A stretch of 64,000 nt of DNA from Aurantimonas endophytica (GTDB taxonomy: Bacteria > Pseudomonadota > Alphaproteobacteria > Rhizobiales > Rhizobiaceae), in NCBI RefSeq assembly GCF_014196845.1, contig NZ_JACIEM010000005.1, positions 372,001 through 436,000 on the forward strand, given 5' to 3'. Numbering within the stretch: position 1 is the stretch's first letter; each line of letters starts with the position of its first letter. The position numbers and the translations under genes are program-made. Under the pieces are notes generated by a model that was not told where the DNA came from, ran no database searches, and was given only the letters and a program-made list of their open reading frames with translations. This document shows positions 45,487-55,619 of this stretch, piece by piece.

Positions 45487-45568
45487 CGGGCATCCCTTCG
45501 CTCTGTCGCCGCGACCGCATTATGCCGGCGATACCACACGCAAGGGACCAAACGAGCAAGGACGACCC

Positions 45569-47227
45569 ATGCAGAGCCCGATGGCCCCAATCGGCGACCG
45601 CCCGTCTCACGACGAGGCGCTCGCCTCCAACGCCTGGCCCTTCGAGGAGGCGCGCAAGCTTCTCAAGCGGTACGAGGCGAAGGGGATGCCGGCGGAGGTG
45701 CTGTTAGAGACCGGCTACGGCCCGTCCGGCCTGCCGCATATCGGCACGTTCGGGGAAGTGGCGCGCACCACGATGGTCCGCCACGCCTTCGAGGTGCTGA
45801 CCGAGGGCAAGGTGGCGACGCGGCTCCTGTGCTTCTCCGACGATATGGACGGCATGCGCAAGGTGCCGGAGAACGTGCCGGATCGTGCCTTGCTCGAGCA
45901 GTATATGCACAAGCCGCTGACCGTCGTGCCGAACCCGTTCGGCAGCGAATACGAGAGCTTCGGCGATCACAACAATGCGATGCTGCGCCGTTTCCTCGAC
46001 ACGTTCGGGTTTGACTACGATTTCGCCAGCGCCACCGACTATTACCGGTCTGGCCGTTTCGACGCGATCCTGAAGCTTGTGGCCGAGCGCTACGACGCCA
46101 TCATGGCGATCATGCTGCCGACGCTTGGCGAGGAACGCCGCGCCACCTATTCGCCCTTCCTGCCGATTTCGCCGAAGACCGGCCGCGTCCTTTACGTGCC
46201 GATGAAGAAGGTGGACGCCGAGGCCGGCACGATCACCTTCGACGACGAGGATGGCGCGGAGACGACGCTGCCGGTGACGGGCGGCAACGTGAAGCTGCAG
46301 TGGAAGCCGGATTTCGGCGCGCGCTGGGCGGCGCTCGGGGTCGATTTCGAGATGTTCGGCAAGGACCACGGTCCGAACATGGGCGTCTATGACCGCATCT
46401 GCGAAGCGCTCGGCGGACGGGCGCCCGAGCATTTCGTCTACGAACTCTTCCTCGACGAGAACGGCCAGAAGATCTCGAAGTCGAAGGGCAATGGCCTGAC
46501 CATCGACGAGTGGCTGACCTACGCGCCGACCGAGAGCCTGGCGCTCTACATGTTCCAGCGTCCGCGCCAGGCCAAGAAGCTGTATTTCGACGTCATCCCG
46601 CGCGCCGTGGACGAATATTACCAGTTCCTCGCAGCCTATCCGCGCCAGGCCTGGAAGGAACGGCTGGGCAATCCGGTCTGGCACATCCATTCGGGCAACC
46701 CGCCGGCGATCCAGCTGCCGGTGTCCTTCGGCCTGCTGCTCAACCTCGTCAGCGCATCCAACGCCCACGAGCCGGGCGTGCTGTGGGGATTCATCACCCG
46801 TCACGCGCCGGGCGTGACCGCGGAAAGCGATCCCGAGCTCGACCGGCTGGTCGGCTATGCGCTGCGCTATTACGAGGACTTCGTCCGCCCGAACAAGGTC
46901 TTCCGGCTGCCCGACGAGGTCGAGCGCGGCGCCCTGGAAGCCCTGGATGCCAAGCTCGCCACGCTTGCGAAGGATGCCGACGGCGAGGCGATCCAGAACG
47001 CGGTGCTCGACGTTGCCCGCCCGATCGAACGCTACCAGGACCTGAAGAAGACCGGCCCGCAGGGCGGTCCGGGCGTCACCGGCGAGTGGTTCCAGGCGCT
47101 CTACCAGATCCTCATCGGCCAGCAGCGGGGCCCGCGTTTCGGCTCCTTCGCGGCGCTCTACGGCATCGACGAGACGCGGGCGCTGATCCGCGAGGCCCTG
47201 GCAGGCCGGCTGGTTGCGCCAGGCTGA
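45569..47227 (+). CDS. lysS: Class I (archaeal-type) lysyl-tRNA synthetase
   Basis: 552 residues. It is the Rossmann-fold class I LysRS rather than the class II enzyme: HIGH-like motif [11 protein letters not shown] near residue 56, and KMSKS-like [10 protein letters not shown] near residue 305. The C-terminal helical anticodon domain ends with [13 protein letters not shown]. Many alphaproteobacteria use this type as their only LysRS. Domain order and length are normal. ATG 45569 or 45581 can be the start. Confidence 0.95.
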   Translation: MQSPMAPIGDRPSHDEALASNAWPFEEARKLLKRYEAKGMPAEVLLETGYGPSGLPHIGTFGEVARTTMVRHAFEVLTEGKVATRLLCFSDDMDGMRKVPENVPDRALLEQYMHKPLTVVPNPFGSEYESFGDHNNAMLRRFLDTFGFDYDFASATDYYRSGRFDAILKLVAERYDAIMAIMLPTLGEERRATYSPFLPISPKTGRVLYVPMKKVDAEAGTITFDDEDGAETTLPVTGGNVKLQWKPDFGARWAALGVDFEMFGKDHGPNMGVYDRICEALGGRAPEHFVYELFLDENGQKISKSKGNGLTIDEWLTYAPTESLALYMFQRPRQAKKLYFDVIPRAVDEYYQFLAAYPRQAWKERLGNPVWHIHSGNPPAIQLPVSFGLLLNLVSASNAHEPGVLWGFITRHAPGVTAESDPELDRLVGYALRYYEDFVRPNKVFRLPDEVERGALEALDAKLATLAKDADGEAIQNAVLDVARPIERYQDLKKTGPQGGPGVTGEWFQALYQILIGQQRGPRFGSFAALYGIDETRALIREALAGRLVAPG

Positions 47228-47251
47228 TCGCGGGGCGTCGGCCTCGCGGGA

Positions 47252-47938
47252 TCACCGCCAAAGGCCGCGTCGCTCGCGCTTTGCCTCGGTCTCGGCGTCG
47301 ACATAGGGGCCGCCCACGGCGGCCTCGGCCCAGCCGTTGCGCACCAGCCATTCGCCGATATCGCTGCCGCCGAGGCTGCAGGCCGTCGCCACGGTCTCCT
47401 CCGCCTCGCCGAAATCGTCGGGAACCGCACAGCGTATCGAGCGCCCGCGCAGATAGGCGCGCAACTCGGTGCGCGCCCGGATCCCGCAGGGCCATTCGTC
47501 GGCGCCGCTGCCGCAGCGTCGAGCGAGATCCGGCGCCGCGAGGCCGGGTAGCGTGACGAAGCTTTCGCCGATGGCGATCCGGCCAGCGTCGATTGCCACC
47601 GGCTGGGCGAGAAGCCTGATGTCCGACGGCGCGTAGGTTGCGGCTTCTTCCTCAGTGTTACTCTCAGGCTCCGCGGCGGCGGGCGGCGGCTGCACGCGCC
47701 GCAGCGGCGTTTGGTCCAGGTCGCCGCGCTGGGTGATCGCCGGCGGCGCGACGTTGCGGGCCGGCCTGACGACCAGCGGGTCCTCGGGCGTCACTTCCGG
47801 TTCGGCTTCCGCGGACGCCGGCACTTCTTGCGGGCCCGGGGCATCGGGCGAGGGAGCCAGAAGCAGAAACACGGCTGCCAGCCCGACGAGCCCGGCGGCG
47901 ATGCCGGCGTCGCGCTGCAGCCGATCCCCCAGGCTCAC
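47252..47938 (-). CDS. Membrane-anchored thermonuclease-like protein with missing catalytic residues
   Basis: The GTG at 47938 overlaps the upstream S24-regulator stop (GTGA); 228 residues. A membrane helix near residues 14-30 is followed by a Pro/Glu-rich linker and a C-terminal SNase-like (OB) domain of about 110 residues. Matching the usual Rhizobiales thermonuclease pattern, the DGDT loop is IDAGRIAIG, the RLxGIDAPE core is TLPGLAAPDL, and the DRYGR segment is DDFGEAEE. The three SNase catalytic positions (Arg35, Glu43, Arg87) therefore look replaced. Binding without cleavage is the likeliest interpretation. Confidence 0.7.
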   Translation of the reverse strand: MSLGDRLQRDAGIAAGLVGLAAVFLLLAPSPDAPGPQEVPASAEAEPEVTPEDPLVVRPARNVAPPAITQRGDLDQTPLRRVQPPPAAAEPESNTEEEAATYAPSDIRLLAQPVAIDAGRIAIGESFVTLPGLAAPDLARRCGSGADEWPCGIRARTELRAYLRGRSIRCAVPDDFGEAEETVATACSLGGSDIGEWLVRNGWAEAAVGGPYVDAETEAKRERRGLWR

Positions 47939-48585
47939 TGACTGGCCCAGAGGATCCGCGCCATCCACTCGATCTCATCCACGGCGAACTGCCGGTCGGG
48001 ATAGTCCGGATTGACCGAGGAAAGCTCGACCGTCCGCGCGGTCTGGCGCTGCAGGATCTTCGCCATCACCTCGCCCCCTTTCGTGCGGACGACCACCCGG
48101 TCACCACGCCGAATGGACGATGCCGGCGAGACGATGACGATGTCGCCATCACGGTAGAGCGGCATCATCGAATTGCCGGACACTTCGAGAGCATAGACGG
48201 CCTCGTCGGGCTTGGCAGGCAGCGATATCTCGTCCCAGCCCTGGCCCGCCGGATAGCCGGCGTCATCGAAGAAGCCGCCATCGCCCGCCTGGGCGAGACC
48301 GATCAGCGGCACCGTGATGCCCGGCCGGTGACCATTGGTTTCCGTGGCCTGGGCCTCGCCGCGCATCAGCCTGGTGAACTCGTCGATGCTGGCGCCGGTC
48401 GCCTCGATCACCTTGGCGATCGATTCGGTCGAGGGCCAGCGCGGCCGCCCGTCGACCGCGTTACGCTTGGACTTGTTGAAGGTGGTAGGGTCGAGCCCCG
48501 CCCGCCGCGCCAGGCCAGAGGGCGACATCCGGTTGCGCGCGGCCAGGGCATCGATGGCTGCCCAAATACGGTCGTGAGAGAACAT
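47935..48585 (-). CDS. S24-family (LexA-like) helix-turn-helix repressor
   Basis: ATG at 48585 gives 216 residues. An N-terminal helix-turn-helix (SPSGLARRAGLDPTTFNKSK) is followed by an AG pair at 100-101 that may be the cleavage site. The S24 peptidase domain has the nucleophile Ser139 in SGNSMMPL and the general base Lys176 in VMAKIL. Both residues are present, so RecA-stimulated self-cleavage is possible, but LexA itself is a different protein. The downstream nuclease-like gene is translationally coupled. There is no phage gene nearby. Confidence 0.85.
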   Translation of the reverse strand: MFSHDRIWAAIDALAARNRMSPSGLARRAGLDPTTFNKSKRNAVDGRPRWPSTESIAKVIEATGASIDEFTRLMRGEAQATETNGHRPGITVPLIGLAQAGDGGFFDDAGYPAGQGWDEISLPAKPDEAVYALEVSGNSMMPLYRDGDIVIVSPASSIRRGDRVVVRTKGGEVMAKILQRQTARTVELSSVNPDYPDRQFAVDEIEWMARILWASQ

Positions 48586-48814
48586 GACGGGACCCGCGAC
48601 GGCAGGAAAGGAATAAATACCTCTGAGTATTACGGTGGCCTCGCGCGCCTGTCCATACCGCAACGTCAAATTTCCTGCCCAAGCTTGAAATTTCCTGCGG
48701 CGATCGGTCGGGCATGCGATCGGAACCGTGCCGGAATTGTGGCATTGATGGCGGACGGTGCCAGACCACGGCAAATGCTGGTCGGATGGTACCGGGTATC
48801 CGGAAGGACATGGG

Positions 48815-49876
48815 ATGACGGGACGGTTCGCGGCCCACACGGATGAGGAAACCCGGCAACGCGCGAGCGAGCCGGGGCGGGGCCGCGATGCGCTGCGGCC
48901 CTATTCGATCCCGTGGAAGGGGTGGAAGGACATCCTGCTGCGGATCTACGTGGCGTTCTGGGAGGATCGGGTGATGCTGGTCGCCGCCGGCGCGACCTTC
49001 TATCTCCTGCTCGCGCTGTTTCCGGCCTTCGCAGTGTTCGTGTCGCTCTACGGCTTCGTCAACGATCCGGCCACGATCAGCGGCCACATCGCCTTCATCG
49101 GCCGGTTCCTGCCGCAGGCGGGTACCGAGATGCTGCAGTCGCAGCTCGACACGCTGGTCGGCCAGGACCGCGCGCACCTGTCGATCGGCTTCTTCACCGG
49201 CCTTTTGTTCGCTCTCTGGTTCGCCAATAACGGCATCAAGACGCTGTTCGAGGCGATGAACATCGCCTATGGCGAGATCGAGAACCGCAGCTTCATCTGG
49301 CTCAACGTCGTGGCGCTGTATTTCACGCTGGGCGCGATCTTCATCGGCATCGTGCTGATCACCGCGGTTGGCGTCCTGCCGGTGGTGATGTCGGTCGTCG
49401 GGCTGTCCCGGTGGAGCGAGGTGCTGATCTCGACGCTGCGATGGCCCGTCGTGTTCATCCTCATCGTTGGTGCCATCGCGATGATCTATCGCTACGGCCC
49501 CAGCCGCAATCGCGCCCGCTGGAGCTGGGTGCTGTTCGGCGCGGTGCTGACCGCCGTGGTCTGGCTGCTCGCCTCGATCGGCTTCTCCTGGTACCTGCAG
49601 AATTTCGCCAATTACAACGCCACCTATGGCTCGCTCGGCGCCGTGGTCGGTTTCATGATGTGGGTGTGGATCTCCTCGCTGATCTTCATCATCGGCGCGG
49701 AGATCAACGCCGAGATGGAGCACCAGACGGCGGCGGACACAACCGACCTGCCGGAAAAGCCGCTCGGCCTGCGGGGCGCCCGCGTAGCCGACACGCTGGG
49801 CAAGAGCTCAAGCCGCAAGACGCACAAGATCGACAAGAAGCCCAGCCTGTTCCGCAGGTGGTCGAAACGGCATTAA
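48815..49876 (+). CDS. YihY/BrkB-family inner-membrane protein
   Basis: ATG 48815 gives 353 residues (the frame starts earlier without support). Six hydrophobic helices; the conserved core has RVMLVAAGATFYLLLALFPA, LWFANNGIKTLFEAMNIAY and the final YNATYGSLGAVVGFMMWVW. The N-terminal 35 and C-terminal 50 residues are soluble and charged, the latter very basic (SSRKTHKIDKKPS). The family was once annotated as ribonuclease BN; the actual function is not established. Confidence 0.88.
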   Translation: MTGRFAAHTDEETRQRASEPGRGRDALRPYSIPWKGWKDILLRIYVAFWEDRVMLVAAGATFYLLLALFPAFAVFVSLYGFVNDPATISGHIAFIGRFLPQAGTEMLQSQLDTLVGQDRAHLSIGFFTGLLFALWFANNGIKTLFEAMNIAYGEIENRSFIWLNVVALYFTLGAIFIGIVLITAVGVLPVVMSVVGLSRWSEVLISTLRWPVVFILIVGAIAMIYRYGPSRNRARWSWVLFGAVLTAVVWLLASIGFSWYLQNFANYNATYGSLGAVVGFMMWVWISSLIFIIGAEINAEMEHQTAADTTDLPEKPLGLRGARVADTLGKSSSRKTHKIDKKPSLFRRWSKRH

Positions 49877-49896
49877 ACCTGCAGGGTCAGTTTGGC

Positions 49897-50874
49897 TCAG
49901 CCGTCGGCGTCGTCGACGAAGCGCCTGAAGACGAAACCCCGTGCACCGGACGCGGCGACTTCGCACCATTGGTCGCAGTCGATGATCTCGACGGCGCTGC
50001 CGGCAGGCAGGACGGCGACGATCGTGGCGTCGTTCTCGGGCCGCTCGCGCATGTTGACGCTGGCGTTGACCGTGGCGGCACGCGAAGCGGCATCGGGGGT
50101 CTCTTCCTCGGCAGCAGCTTCCTCGGCCACCGTTTGGGTCGCCGACGTATCGTTACCGGCTGCGGTCTCGGTCGTATTGCCGGCCGCGGGCTGCGGTGAT
50201 CCGGCAGCATCCGCCGGCAGGACGCTGCCCGTCGTCAGCAGGCGGTCGGGCACTTCGGCCATGGCGAGCGTGTCGTCGGCGGGCGGCAGGCGCAGGGCCA
50301 GCGCCGCTGCCGCCTCGTCCGTGATGATCGTCCCCGATGTCGCCTCGCTTGCCGGCAGATCGTCGCTGGCTGGTCGGAGACGCTCGGCGGTTTCCGTCAT
50401 GACCGGCGCGGCCGCTGCAATCACCGGATCGCGCGTCGTGGCCGGCGTGCCGGAAGCGGCGACAGCCCCGATGTCGGCAACCGGGAGGTCGGACGCGCGG
50501 ACAGTTCCCGCGGCCGTTTCTGGCGATGCAGGCGAGGGGGCGGCGGTGGTCGTCTCGGCGACCCGTACCGTGGAACCGGCATCGGAGCGATCGTCTGACA
50601 GCATCAGGGCGAGCCCGCCGAATATCAGCCCGGCGACGGTCGCCATCGAAAGATAGGCGGTGACGGGACGACGCGTGAGAAGTCTGCGCAAGTGCCCGCC
50701 GACGGGGCGGTCTGCGCCCGGAACCCAGAGGTTGGTGGTGCCGCGTTGATTGAGACGCCCACCGATGCCGGCCTCGCCACGCGAGCGCTCATAGTCGCTG
50801 CGCCGCGCAATCAGTCGCTGACGCAGCACTTCCTCCGTCGGTCTGACGCCGCCCTTCGATGTTTCCCCCATCAT
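49897..50874 (-). CDS. Single-pass membrane protein with C-terminal bacterial SH3 domain
   Basis: Start at the ATG pair 50871/50874 (or ATG 50886); about 325 residues. A basic cytosolic head (RQRLIARRSDYERSRGE) leads to one membrane helix near residues 73-92. About 160 residues of Ala/Thr/Pro/Glu-rich low-complexity linker follow, and the last 65 residues are an SH3b domain (VNASVNMRERPENDATIVAVL). SH3b domains usually bind peptidoglycan, so the linker probably spans the periplasm. Function is otherwise unknown. Confidence 0.72.
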   Translation of the reverse strand: MMGETSKGGVRPTEEVLRQRLIARRSDYERSRGEAGIGGRLNQRGTTNLWVPGADRPVGGHLRRLLTRRPVTAYLSMATVAGLIFGGLALMLSDDRSDAGSTVRVAETTTAAPSPASPETAAGTVRASDLPVADIGAVAASGTPATTRDPVIAAAAPVMTETAERLRPASDDLPASEATSGTIITDEAAAALALRLPPADDTLAMAEVPDRLLTTGSVLPADAAGSPQPAAGNTTETAAGNDTSATQTVAEEAAAEEETPDAASRAATVNASVNMRERPENDATIVAVLPAGSAVEIIDCDQWCEVAASGARGFVFRRFVDDADG

Positions 50875-51068
50875 GCGTTGCTCCATGTCGCCCGTGCCGC
50901 AAGCGGCAGGCGCCGTTCGGCGCCGCGGTCGCAGGCTCTCGCCGCGCCCGCCACCACGCTCTATCCCTTCAATTTGTCTTAAAACTTGCGAATATGGCCA
51001 ATCGGCGTTGAACGCGCAGGATTTATCCGCCGCGGTCGCGGCAGGTCGCTGGCCCATGCTCACCATAT

Positions 51069-51102
51069 AGGAGGGGCGGGCCGTCGCCGGCCCGCCCCTC
51101 CT
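51069..51102 (-). terminator. Strong GC hairpin after the fadJ-like gene
   Basis: Two perfect 15-bp arms (51069-51083 and 51088-51102) with a TCGC loop lie 24 bp downstream of the fadJ-like stop on the minus strand. No T-tract follows, so it is either a terminator lacking the U-run or a 3'-end stabilising stem. Its perfect symmetry makes chance occurrence very unlikely. Confidence 0.7.
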
Positions 51103-51125
51103 CCACTCGATGGATGTGATGATGC

Positions 51126-53333
51126 TCAGGCAGCGCGGGCCTGCGAGCCGCCGGGCGCGAAGCGGCGGTAGAAGGTCTCGCCCTTGGCTGCCATGTCCTT
51201 CAGCAGCGGCGTCGGCTCGAAGCGCTCGCCATGCTTGGCGGCGAGCTTCTCGCAGAGCGCGACGAAGGCTTTGGTGCCCATGCCGTCGATGTAGCTGATC
51301 GTGCCACCCGTATAAGGCGCGAAGCCGAAGCCGAGGATTGAGCCGACATCGGCCTCGCGCGGGTCGGTGACGACGCCTTCCTCCATCGTGCGCGCCGCTT
51401 CCAGCGCCATGGTGACGAGGAAGCGCTGCTTCAGCTCCTCGAAGTCGATGGAGTCGGCGGGCTGCTGCTCGAACATCTGCTTCAGGCCCGGCCACAGCGC
51501 CTTCTTGGCGGGCTTGGCCGGGTAATCGTAGAAGCCCTTGCCGGCCTTGCGGCCGAGGCGGCCGTCGGCGTTCATCTGCTCGACCAGCTTGAAGTGGCGG
51601 GGATCGACGGAATCCTCGCCCATGTCGCGTATCGTTGCCTTCATGATCTTCAGCGACAGGTCGACGGCGGTCTCGTCGTTGAGCGCCAGAGGGCCGACCG
51701 GCATGCCCGCGAACTTCGCGGCGTTCTCGATCATCGCCGGCGGCACGCCCTCGACCAGCATGTCGTAGGCTTCCGACATGTAGCGAAGCACGCAGCGATT
51801 GGCGAAGAAGCCGCGCGTGTCGTTGACGACGATCGGCGTCTTCTTGATCGCCCGCACGAAATCCAGCGCGACGGCGAGGGCCTTGTCGCCGGTCTGCTTG
51901 CCGAGAATGACCTCGGTCAGCATCATCCGGTCGACCGGCGAGAAGAAGTGGACGCCGATGAAGCGTGCCGGATCCTCGAACGCCTCGGCGAGGCTGGTGA
52001 TCGGGATGGTCGAGGTGTTCGAGGCGTAGATTGCGTCCTTGCGCAGGACCGCTGCCACCTGCTTCGTCACCTCGGCCTTGACGTCGCGATCCTCGAACAC
52101 CGCCTCGATGACCAGGTCGGCATCCTTGAGCGCGTCGTAGTCGGGCGTCGCGGTGATTCGACCGAGCACGGCCTCGGCCTGCTCCTTGGTCGAGCGGCCC
52201 TGGCTGACGGCCTTCTCCAGCAGCGTGTTCGAATGCGCCTTGCCCTTGTCCGCCGCCGCCTGGTCGCGGTCGATCAGCACCACCTCGAGGCCTGCCTGCG
52301 CCGAGACGAAGGCGATGCCGGCGCCCATGAAACCGGCGCCGACGATGCCGACCTTCTTCAGCTCCGTCACCGGCACGTTCTTCGGCCGGCGCGCGCCCTT
52401 GTTCAGCTCCTGCATCGAGACGAACAGCGAGCGGATCATCATCGCCGCTTCGGTCGTCTGCAGCACCTCGGTGAAGTAGCGCTGCTCGATCCGGAGGGCG
52501 GTGTCCATCGGCACCAGCAGGCCTTCATAGACGCATTTCACGATCGCCCGGGCGCCCGGATAATTGTCGTTGGTCTCCTTGCGGTAGAGCGAGGCGACGG
52601 CCGGCCAGACCTGCGCGCCCTGCACCGAGTAGACTGGGCCGGAGGGCAGCTTGAAGCCCTTCTCGTCCCAGGGCTTCACCGGGGAAAGGCCGGCCTTCAG
52701 CATCGCCTTGGCCGCGTCGACGAGCTGGTCCTGCGGCACGACCTGGTCGATCAGCTTCATGCCCTTCGCCTTGGCCGCGGTCAGCGTCGAGCCCTTCAGC
52801 AGCATCTGCAGCGCCGACTGGGTGTCGGTCAGGCGCGGCACGCGCTGGGTGCCGCCGGCGCCGGGGAAGATCCCGACCTTGACCTCGGGGAGGCCCATCT
52901 TTGCGTCCTCGGCGGCGACGCGGCCGTGGCAGGCGAGCGCCAGCTCGAAGCCGCCGCCCATGCAGGTGCCGTTGATCGCCGCGACTAAGGGCTTGCCGCA
53001 GGTCTCGAGCTTGCGCCAGAGCCAGGACATTCGGCCGGCGGCCTCGAACAGTTCCTCGATGGCGGCGTCCGGATTGTCGCGCTTCTTCGCCTCGAAGCGC
53101 TCGAACATGCCGGACAGCATCTTCAGGTCGGCGCCGCCGGTGAAGGAGCCCCGCTTGCCGGAGGTGATGATGGCGCCCTTCACGGCCTCGTCGGCCGCCA
53201 CCGCATCGACGATGCGGTCGATCTCGTCCATCACCTCTGCCGTGAACACGTTCATCGACCGGTCGGGCATGTCCCACGTGATCAGCGCGATGCCGTTGGC
53301 GTCGGTGTCGGTCTTGAAGTTCTCGTAGCTCAT
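51126..53333 (-). CDS. Multifunctional enoyl-CoA hydratase/3-hydroxyacyl-CoA dehydrogenase (FadJ/FadB alpha-subunit type)
   Basis: 735 residues. Residues 1 to about 190 are a crotonase domain with GGGFELALACHGRVAAE and IFPGAGGTQRVPRL (oxyanion and catalytic Glu region). A linker leads to the NAD-binding GIVGAGFMGAGIAF near residue 335 and the 3-hydroxyacyl-CoA dehydrogenase C-terminal domains with IGVHFFSPVDRMMLTEVI. It catalyses hydration and NAD-dependent oxidation in beta-oxidation. It acts with the thiolase (54,299) and acyl-CoA dehydrogenase (55,620). An EAL gene on the opposite strand separates it from them. Confidence 0.93.
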   Translation of the reverse strand: MSYENFKTDTDANGIALITWDMPDRSMNVFTAEVMDEIDRIVDAVAADEAVKGAIITSGKRGSFTGGADLKMLSGMFERFEAKKRDNPDAAIEELFEAAGRMSWLWRKLETCGKPLVAAINGTCMGGGFELALACHGRVAAEDAKMGLPEVKVGIFPGAGGTQRVPRLTDTQSALQMLLKGSTLTAAKAKGMKLIDQVVPQDQLVDAAKAMLKAGLSPVKPWDEKGFKLPSGPVYSVQGAQVWPAVASLYRKETNDNYPGARAIVKCVYEGLLVPMDTALRIEQRYFTEVLQTTEAAMMIRSLFVSMQELNKGARRPKNVPVTELKKVGIVGAGFMGAGIAFVSAQAGLEVVLIDRDQAAADKGKAHSNTLLEKAVSQGRSTKEQAEAVLGRITATPDYDALKDADLVIEAVFEDRDVKAEVTKQVAAVLRKDAIYASNTSTIPITSLAEAFEDPARFIGVHFFSPVDRMMLTEVILGKQTGDKALAVALDFVRAIKKTPIVVNDTRGFFANRCVLRYMSEAYDMLVEGVPPAMIENAAKFAGMPVGPLALNDETAVDLSLKIMKATIRDMGEDSVDPRHFKLVEQMNADGRLGRKAGKGFYDYPAKPAKKALWPGLKQMFEQQPADSIDFEELKQRFLVTMALEAARTMEEGVVTDPREADVGSILGFGFAPYTGGTISYIDGMGTKAFVALCEKLAAKHGERFEPTPLLKDMAAKGETFYRRFAPGGSQARAA

Positions 53334-53478
53334 CTCTCGCTCCCGATGGTCAGGCGGCGCTTAGCCACCTGCAGAAATTGTCGTATGCGGCGTTTGCGCA
53401 CACAGTGACTGGTCAGACTCGTGAAACCAATGCGTGCTTACTAGTTGCGGCGTTGAAACTTCCGCGAGATGGACGTCC

Positions 53479-54261
53479 ATGCCCGATCATGCCTGCCCCG
53501 GATGCCAGACATCCCGCCCGCTCGACTTCGATTTCTCGATGGCGTTCCAGCCGATCTATGACGTCGCGGCGGAGCGCGTCTGGGGCTACGAGGCGCTGGT
53601 TCGGGGCCTTGCCGGGGAGGGCGCCGGCGCGATCCTGTCGCAGGTTTCCCCCGAACAGCGCTATCGCTTCGACCAGGCCTGCCGGGTGAAGGCCATCAAC
53701 CTGGCGTCGCGGCTGTTTGCCGACGCCGACGACCTGCATCTGTCGATCAACTTCATGCCCAACGCCGTCTACGAGCCGGCGGCGTGCCTGCGGGCGACGC
53801 TTGCGGCTGCGCGAAAGAGCCAGTTTCCCCTCAACTCGATCATGTTCGAGTTCACCGAGGGCGAGGTCGTGACGGACGTCGCGCATCTGCGCAACATCAT
53901 CGCCGAATATCGCCGGGTCGGCTTTATCACCGCGCTCGACGATTTCGGTGCCGGCTATGCCGGCCTCGGCCTGCTCGCCGACTTCCAGCCGGACCTGATC
54001 AAGATCGACATGCATCTGGTGCGTGACGTCGACACCAGCCGGGCGCGGCAGGCGATCCTCGCCGCCCTGCTCCATATCGCCCGCGAGCTCGACATTGCCA
54101 TCCTGGCCGAAGGCATCGAGACGGAAGCCGAGTTCGTAGCGCTCAAAGCCGCCGGCGTGAAGCTCTTCCAGGGCTACTGGTTCGCCAAGCCGGCATTCGA
54201 GGCGCTGCCGGCCCTGGGCCCGGCGACCCTCGCCGCGCTCCAGACCGGGCAGGCGGCCTGA
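53479..54261 (+). CDS. Stand-alone EAL-domain cyclic-di-GMP phosphodiesterase
   Basis: ATG 53479 gives 260 residues, all EAL domain after a short Cys-containing head ([11 protein letters not shown]). The signature is YEALVRG (EAL at 38-40). Asn in SINFMP, Glu in FEFTEGE, the Asp pair in DDFGAG (154-159), Lys in IKIDMHLV and Glu in AEGIETEAE are all present, so activity against c-di-GMP is expected. It lies on the plus strand between the minus-strand thiolase and fadJ-like genes, converging with the thiolase and diverging from fadJ. Confidence 0.9.
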   Translation: MPDHACPGCQTSRPLDFDFSMAFQPIYDVAAERVWGYEALVRGLAGEGAGAILSQVSPEQRYRFDQACRVKAINLASRLFADADDLHLSINFMPNAVYEPAACLRATLAAARKSQFPLNSIMFEFTEGEVVTDVAHLRNIIAEYRRVGFITALDDFGAGYAGLGLLADFQPDLIKIDMHLVRDVDTSRARQAILAALLHIARELDIAILAEGIETEAEFVALKAAGVKLFQGYWFAKPAFEALPALGPATLAALQTGQAA

Positions 54262-54298
54262 GTCGAGCGGCCGCCGCCGCTCGCCGTCAAGCACCGCC

Positions 54299-55507
54299 TC
54301 AGACCCGCTCGATGATGGTCGCCGTGCCCATGCCGGCGCCGATGCATAGCGTGACCAGGGCCGTCTGTTTGCCCTGGCGCTCGAGCTCGTCGAGGACGGT
54401 GCCGAAGATCATCGCACCGGTCGCGCCGAGCGGATGGCCCATGGCAATGGCGCCGCCATTGACGTTCATCTTGGCGGGGTCGATGTCGAAGGCCTGCATG
54501 TAGCGCAGGACAACCGCCGCGAAGGCCTCGTTCAGCTCGAACAGGTCGATGTCGCCGAGTTCCATGCCGGCGCGCTTCAGGAGCTTCTCGGTGACGTCGA
54601 CCGGGCCGGTCAGCATCAGCGCCGGGTCGGAGCCGATATTGGCGAAGGCGCGGATGCGGGCACGCGGCTTGACGCCGAGGCTCTCGCCGCCCGCCTTCGA
54701 GCCGAGCAGTACGGCGCCAGCGCCGTCGACGATGCCCGACGAATTGCCGGCATGGTGGACGTGGTTGACCGCCTGGATCTCCGGATGCGCCTGGATGCCG
54801 ACGGCGTCGTAGCCGCCCATCTCGCCATGCATGGCGAAGGAAGCGTTGAGGCTGCCGAGCGACTGCATGTCGGTCGACGGCCGCATATGCTCGTCGCGGT
54901 CGAGGATGGTCAGGCCGTTCTGATCCTTCACCGGGACCACCGATCTGGCGAAGCGGCCTTCTTCCCACGCCTTGCCGGCGCGCTTCTGGCTCTCGACCGC
55001 ATAGGCGTCGACGTCATCCCGGGAGAAGCCGTATTTCGTCGCGATCAGGTCGGCCGAAACGCCCTGCGGCATGAAGTAGGAGGGGATTCCCACGGACGGA
55101 TCCATGATCCAGGCACCGCCGGACATGCCCATGCCGACGCGCGACATGGATTCGACGCCGCCGGCGATGACGAGATCATCGGCACCCTGGACGATCTTGG
55201 CGGCGGCGAGGTTCACCGCGTCCAGGCCGGAGGCGCAGAAGCGCGAGATCTGCATGCCGGGCGCGGCGAAATCGTAGCCGGCCTCGAAGGCCGAGGCGCG
55301 CGGGATCACCGAGCCGGCCTCGCCGACCGGGTCGACGCAGCCGAAGATGATGTCGTCGACGGTTCTCGTGTCGATGCCGTTGCGGTCGCGCAGGGCCTCG
55401 AGCACCTTGGCGCCGAGCCGGACGGCCGGCACCTCGTGCAGCGCGCCGTCCTTCTTGCCGCGGCCGCGGGGCGTGCGAACGTGATCGTAGATGTAGGCTT
55501 CGGTCAT
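54299..55507 (-). CDS. Acetyl-CoA C-acyltransferase (thiolase)
   Basis: ATG 55507 gives 402 residues. The nucleophile is Cys91 ([12 protein letters not shown]). The catalytic His358 is in [15 protein letters not shown] and Cys388 is in [11 protein letters not shown], so the triad is complete. It cleaves 3-ketoacyl-CoA with CoA, the last step of beta-oxidation. It lies 112 bp downstream of the acyl-CoA dehydrogenase on the same strand and probably belongs to one transcriptional unit under the MerR-type operator. Confidence 0.93.
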   Translation of the reverse strand: MTEAYIYDHVRTPRGRGKKDGALHEVPAVRLGAKVLEALRDRNGIDTRTVDDIIFGCVDPVGEAGSVIPRASAFEAGYDFAAPGMQISRFCASGLDAVNLAAAKIVQGADDLVIAGGVESMSRVGMGMSGGAWIMDPSVGIPSYFMPQGVSADLIATKYGFSRDDVDAYAVESQKRAGKAWEEGRFARSVVPVKDQNGLTILDRDEHMRPSTDMQSLGSLNASFAMHGEMGGYDAVGIQAHPEIQAVNHVHHAGNSSGIVDGAGAVLLGSKAGGESLGVKPRARIRAFANIGSDPALMLTGPVDVTEKLLKRAGMELGDIDLFELNEAFAAVVLRYMQAFDIDPAKMNVNGGAIAMGHPLGATGAMIFGTVLDELERQGKQTALVTLCIGAGMGTATIIERV

Positions 55508-55619
55508 GCTGACCTCCCGATATGTTCTTTGGTCTTCCGGCGCGCGTCCGGCGTTGATGCACTGAGCCGACAGGAGCGGCTCGACGCCCTTCAACAGACG
55601 TCGAGTGGATCGCTTGAAC

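Noticed and set aside
47935-48585. Repressor as part of a prophage
   Set aside because: S24 repressors with this sequence occur as ordinary chromosomal genes in alphaproteobacteria and no phage genes flank it.
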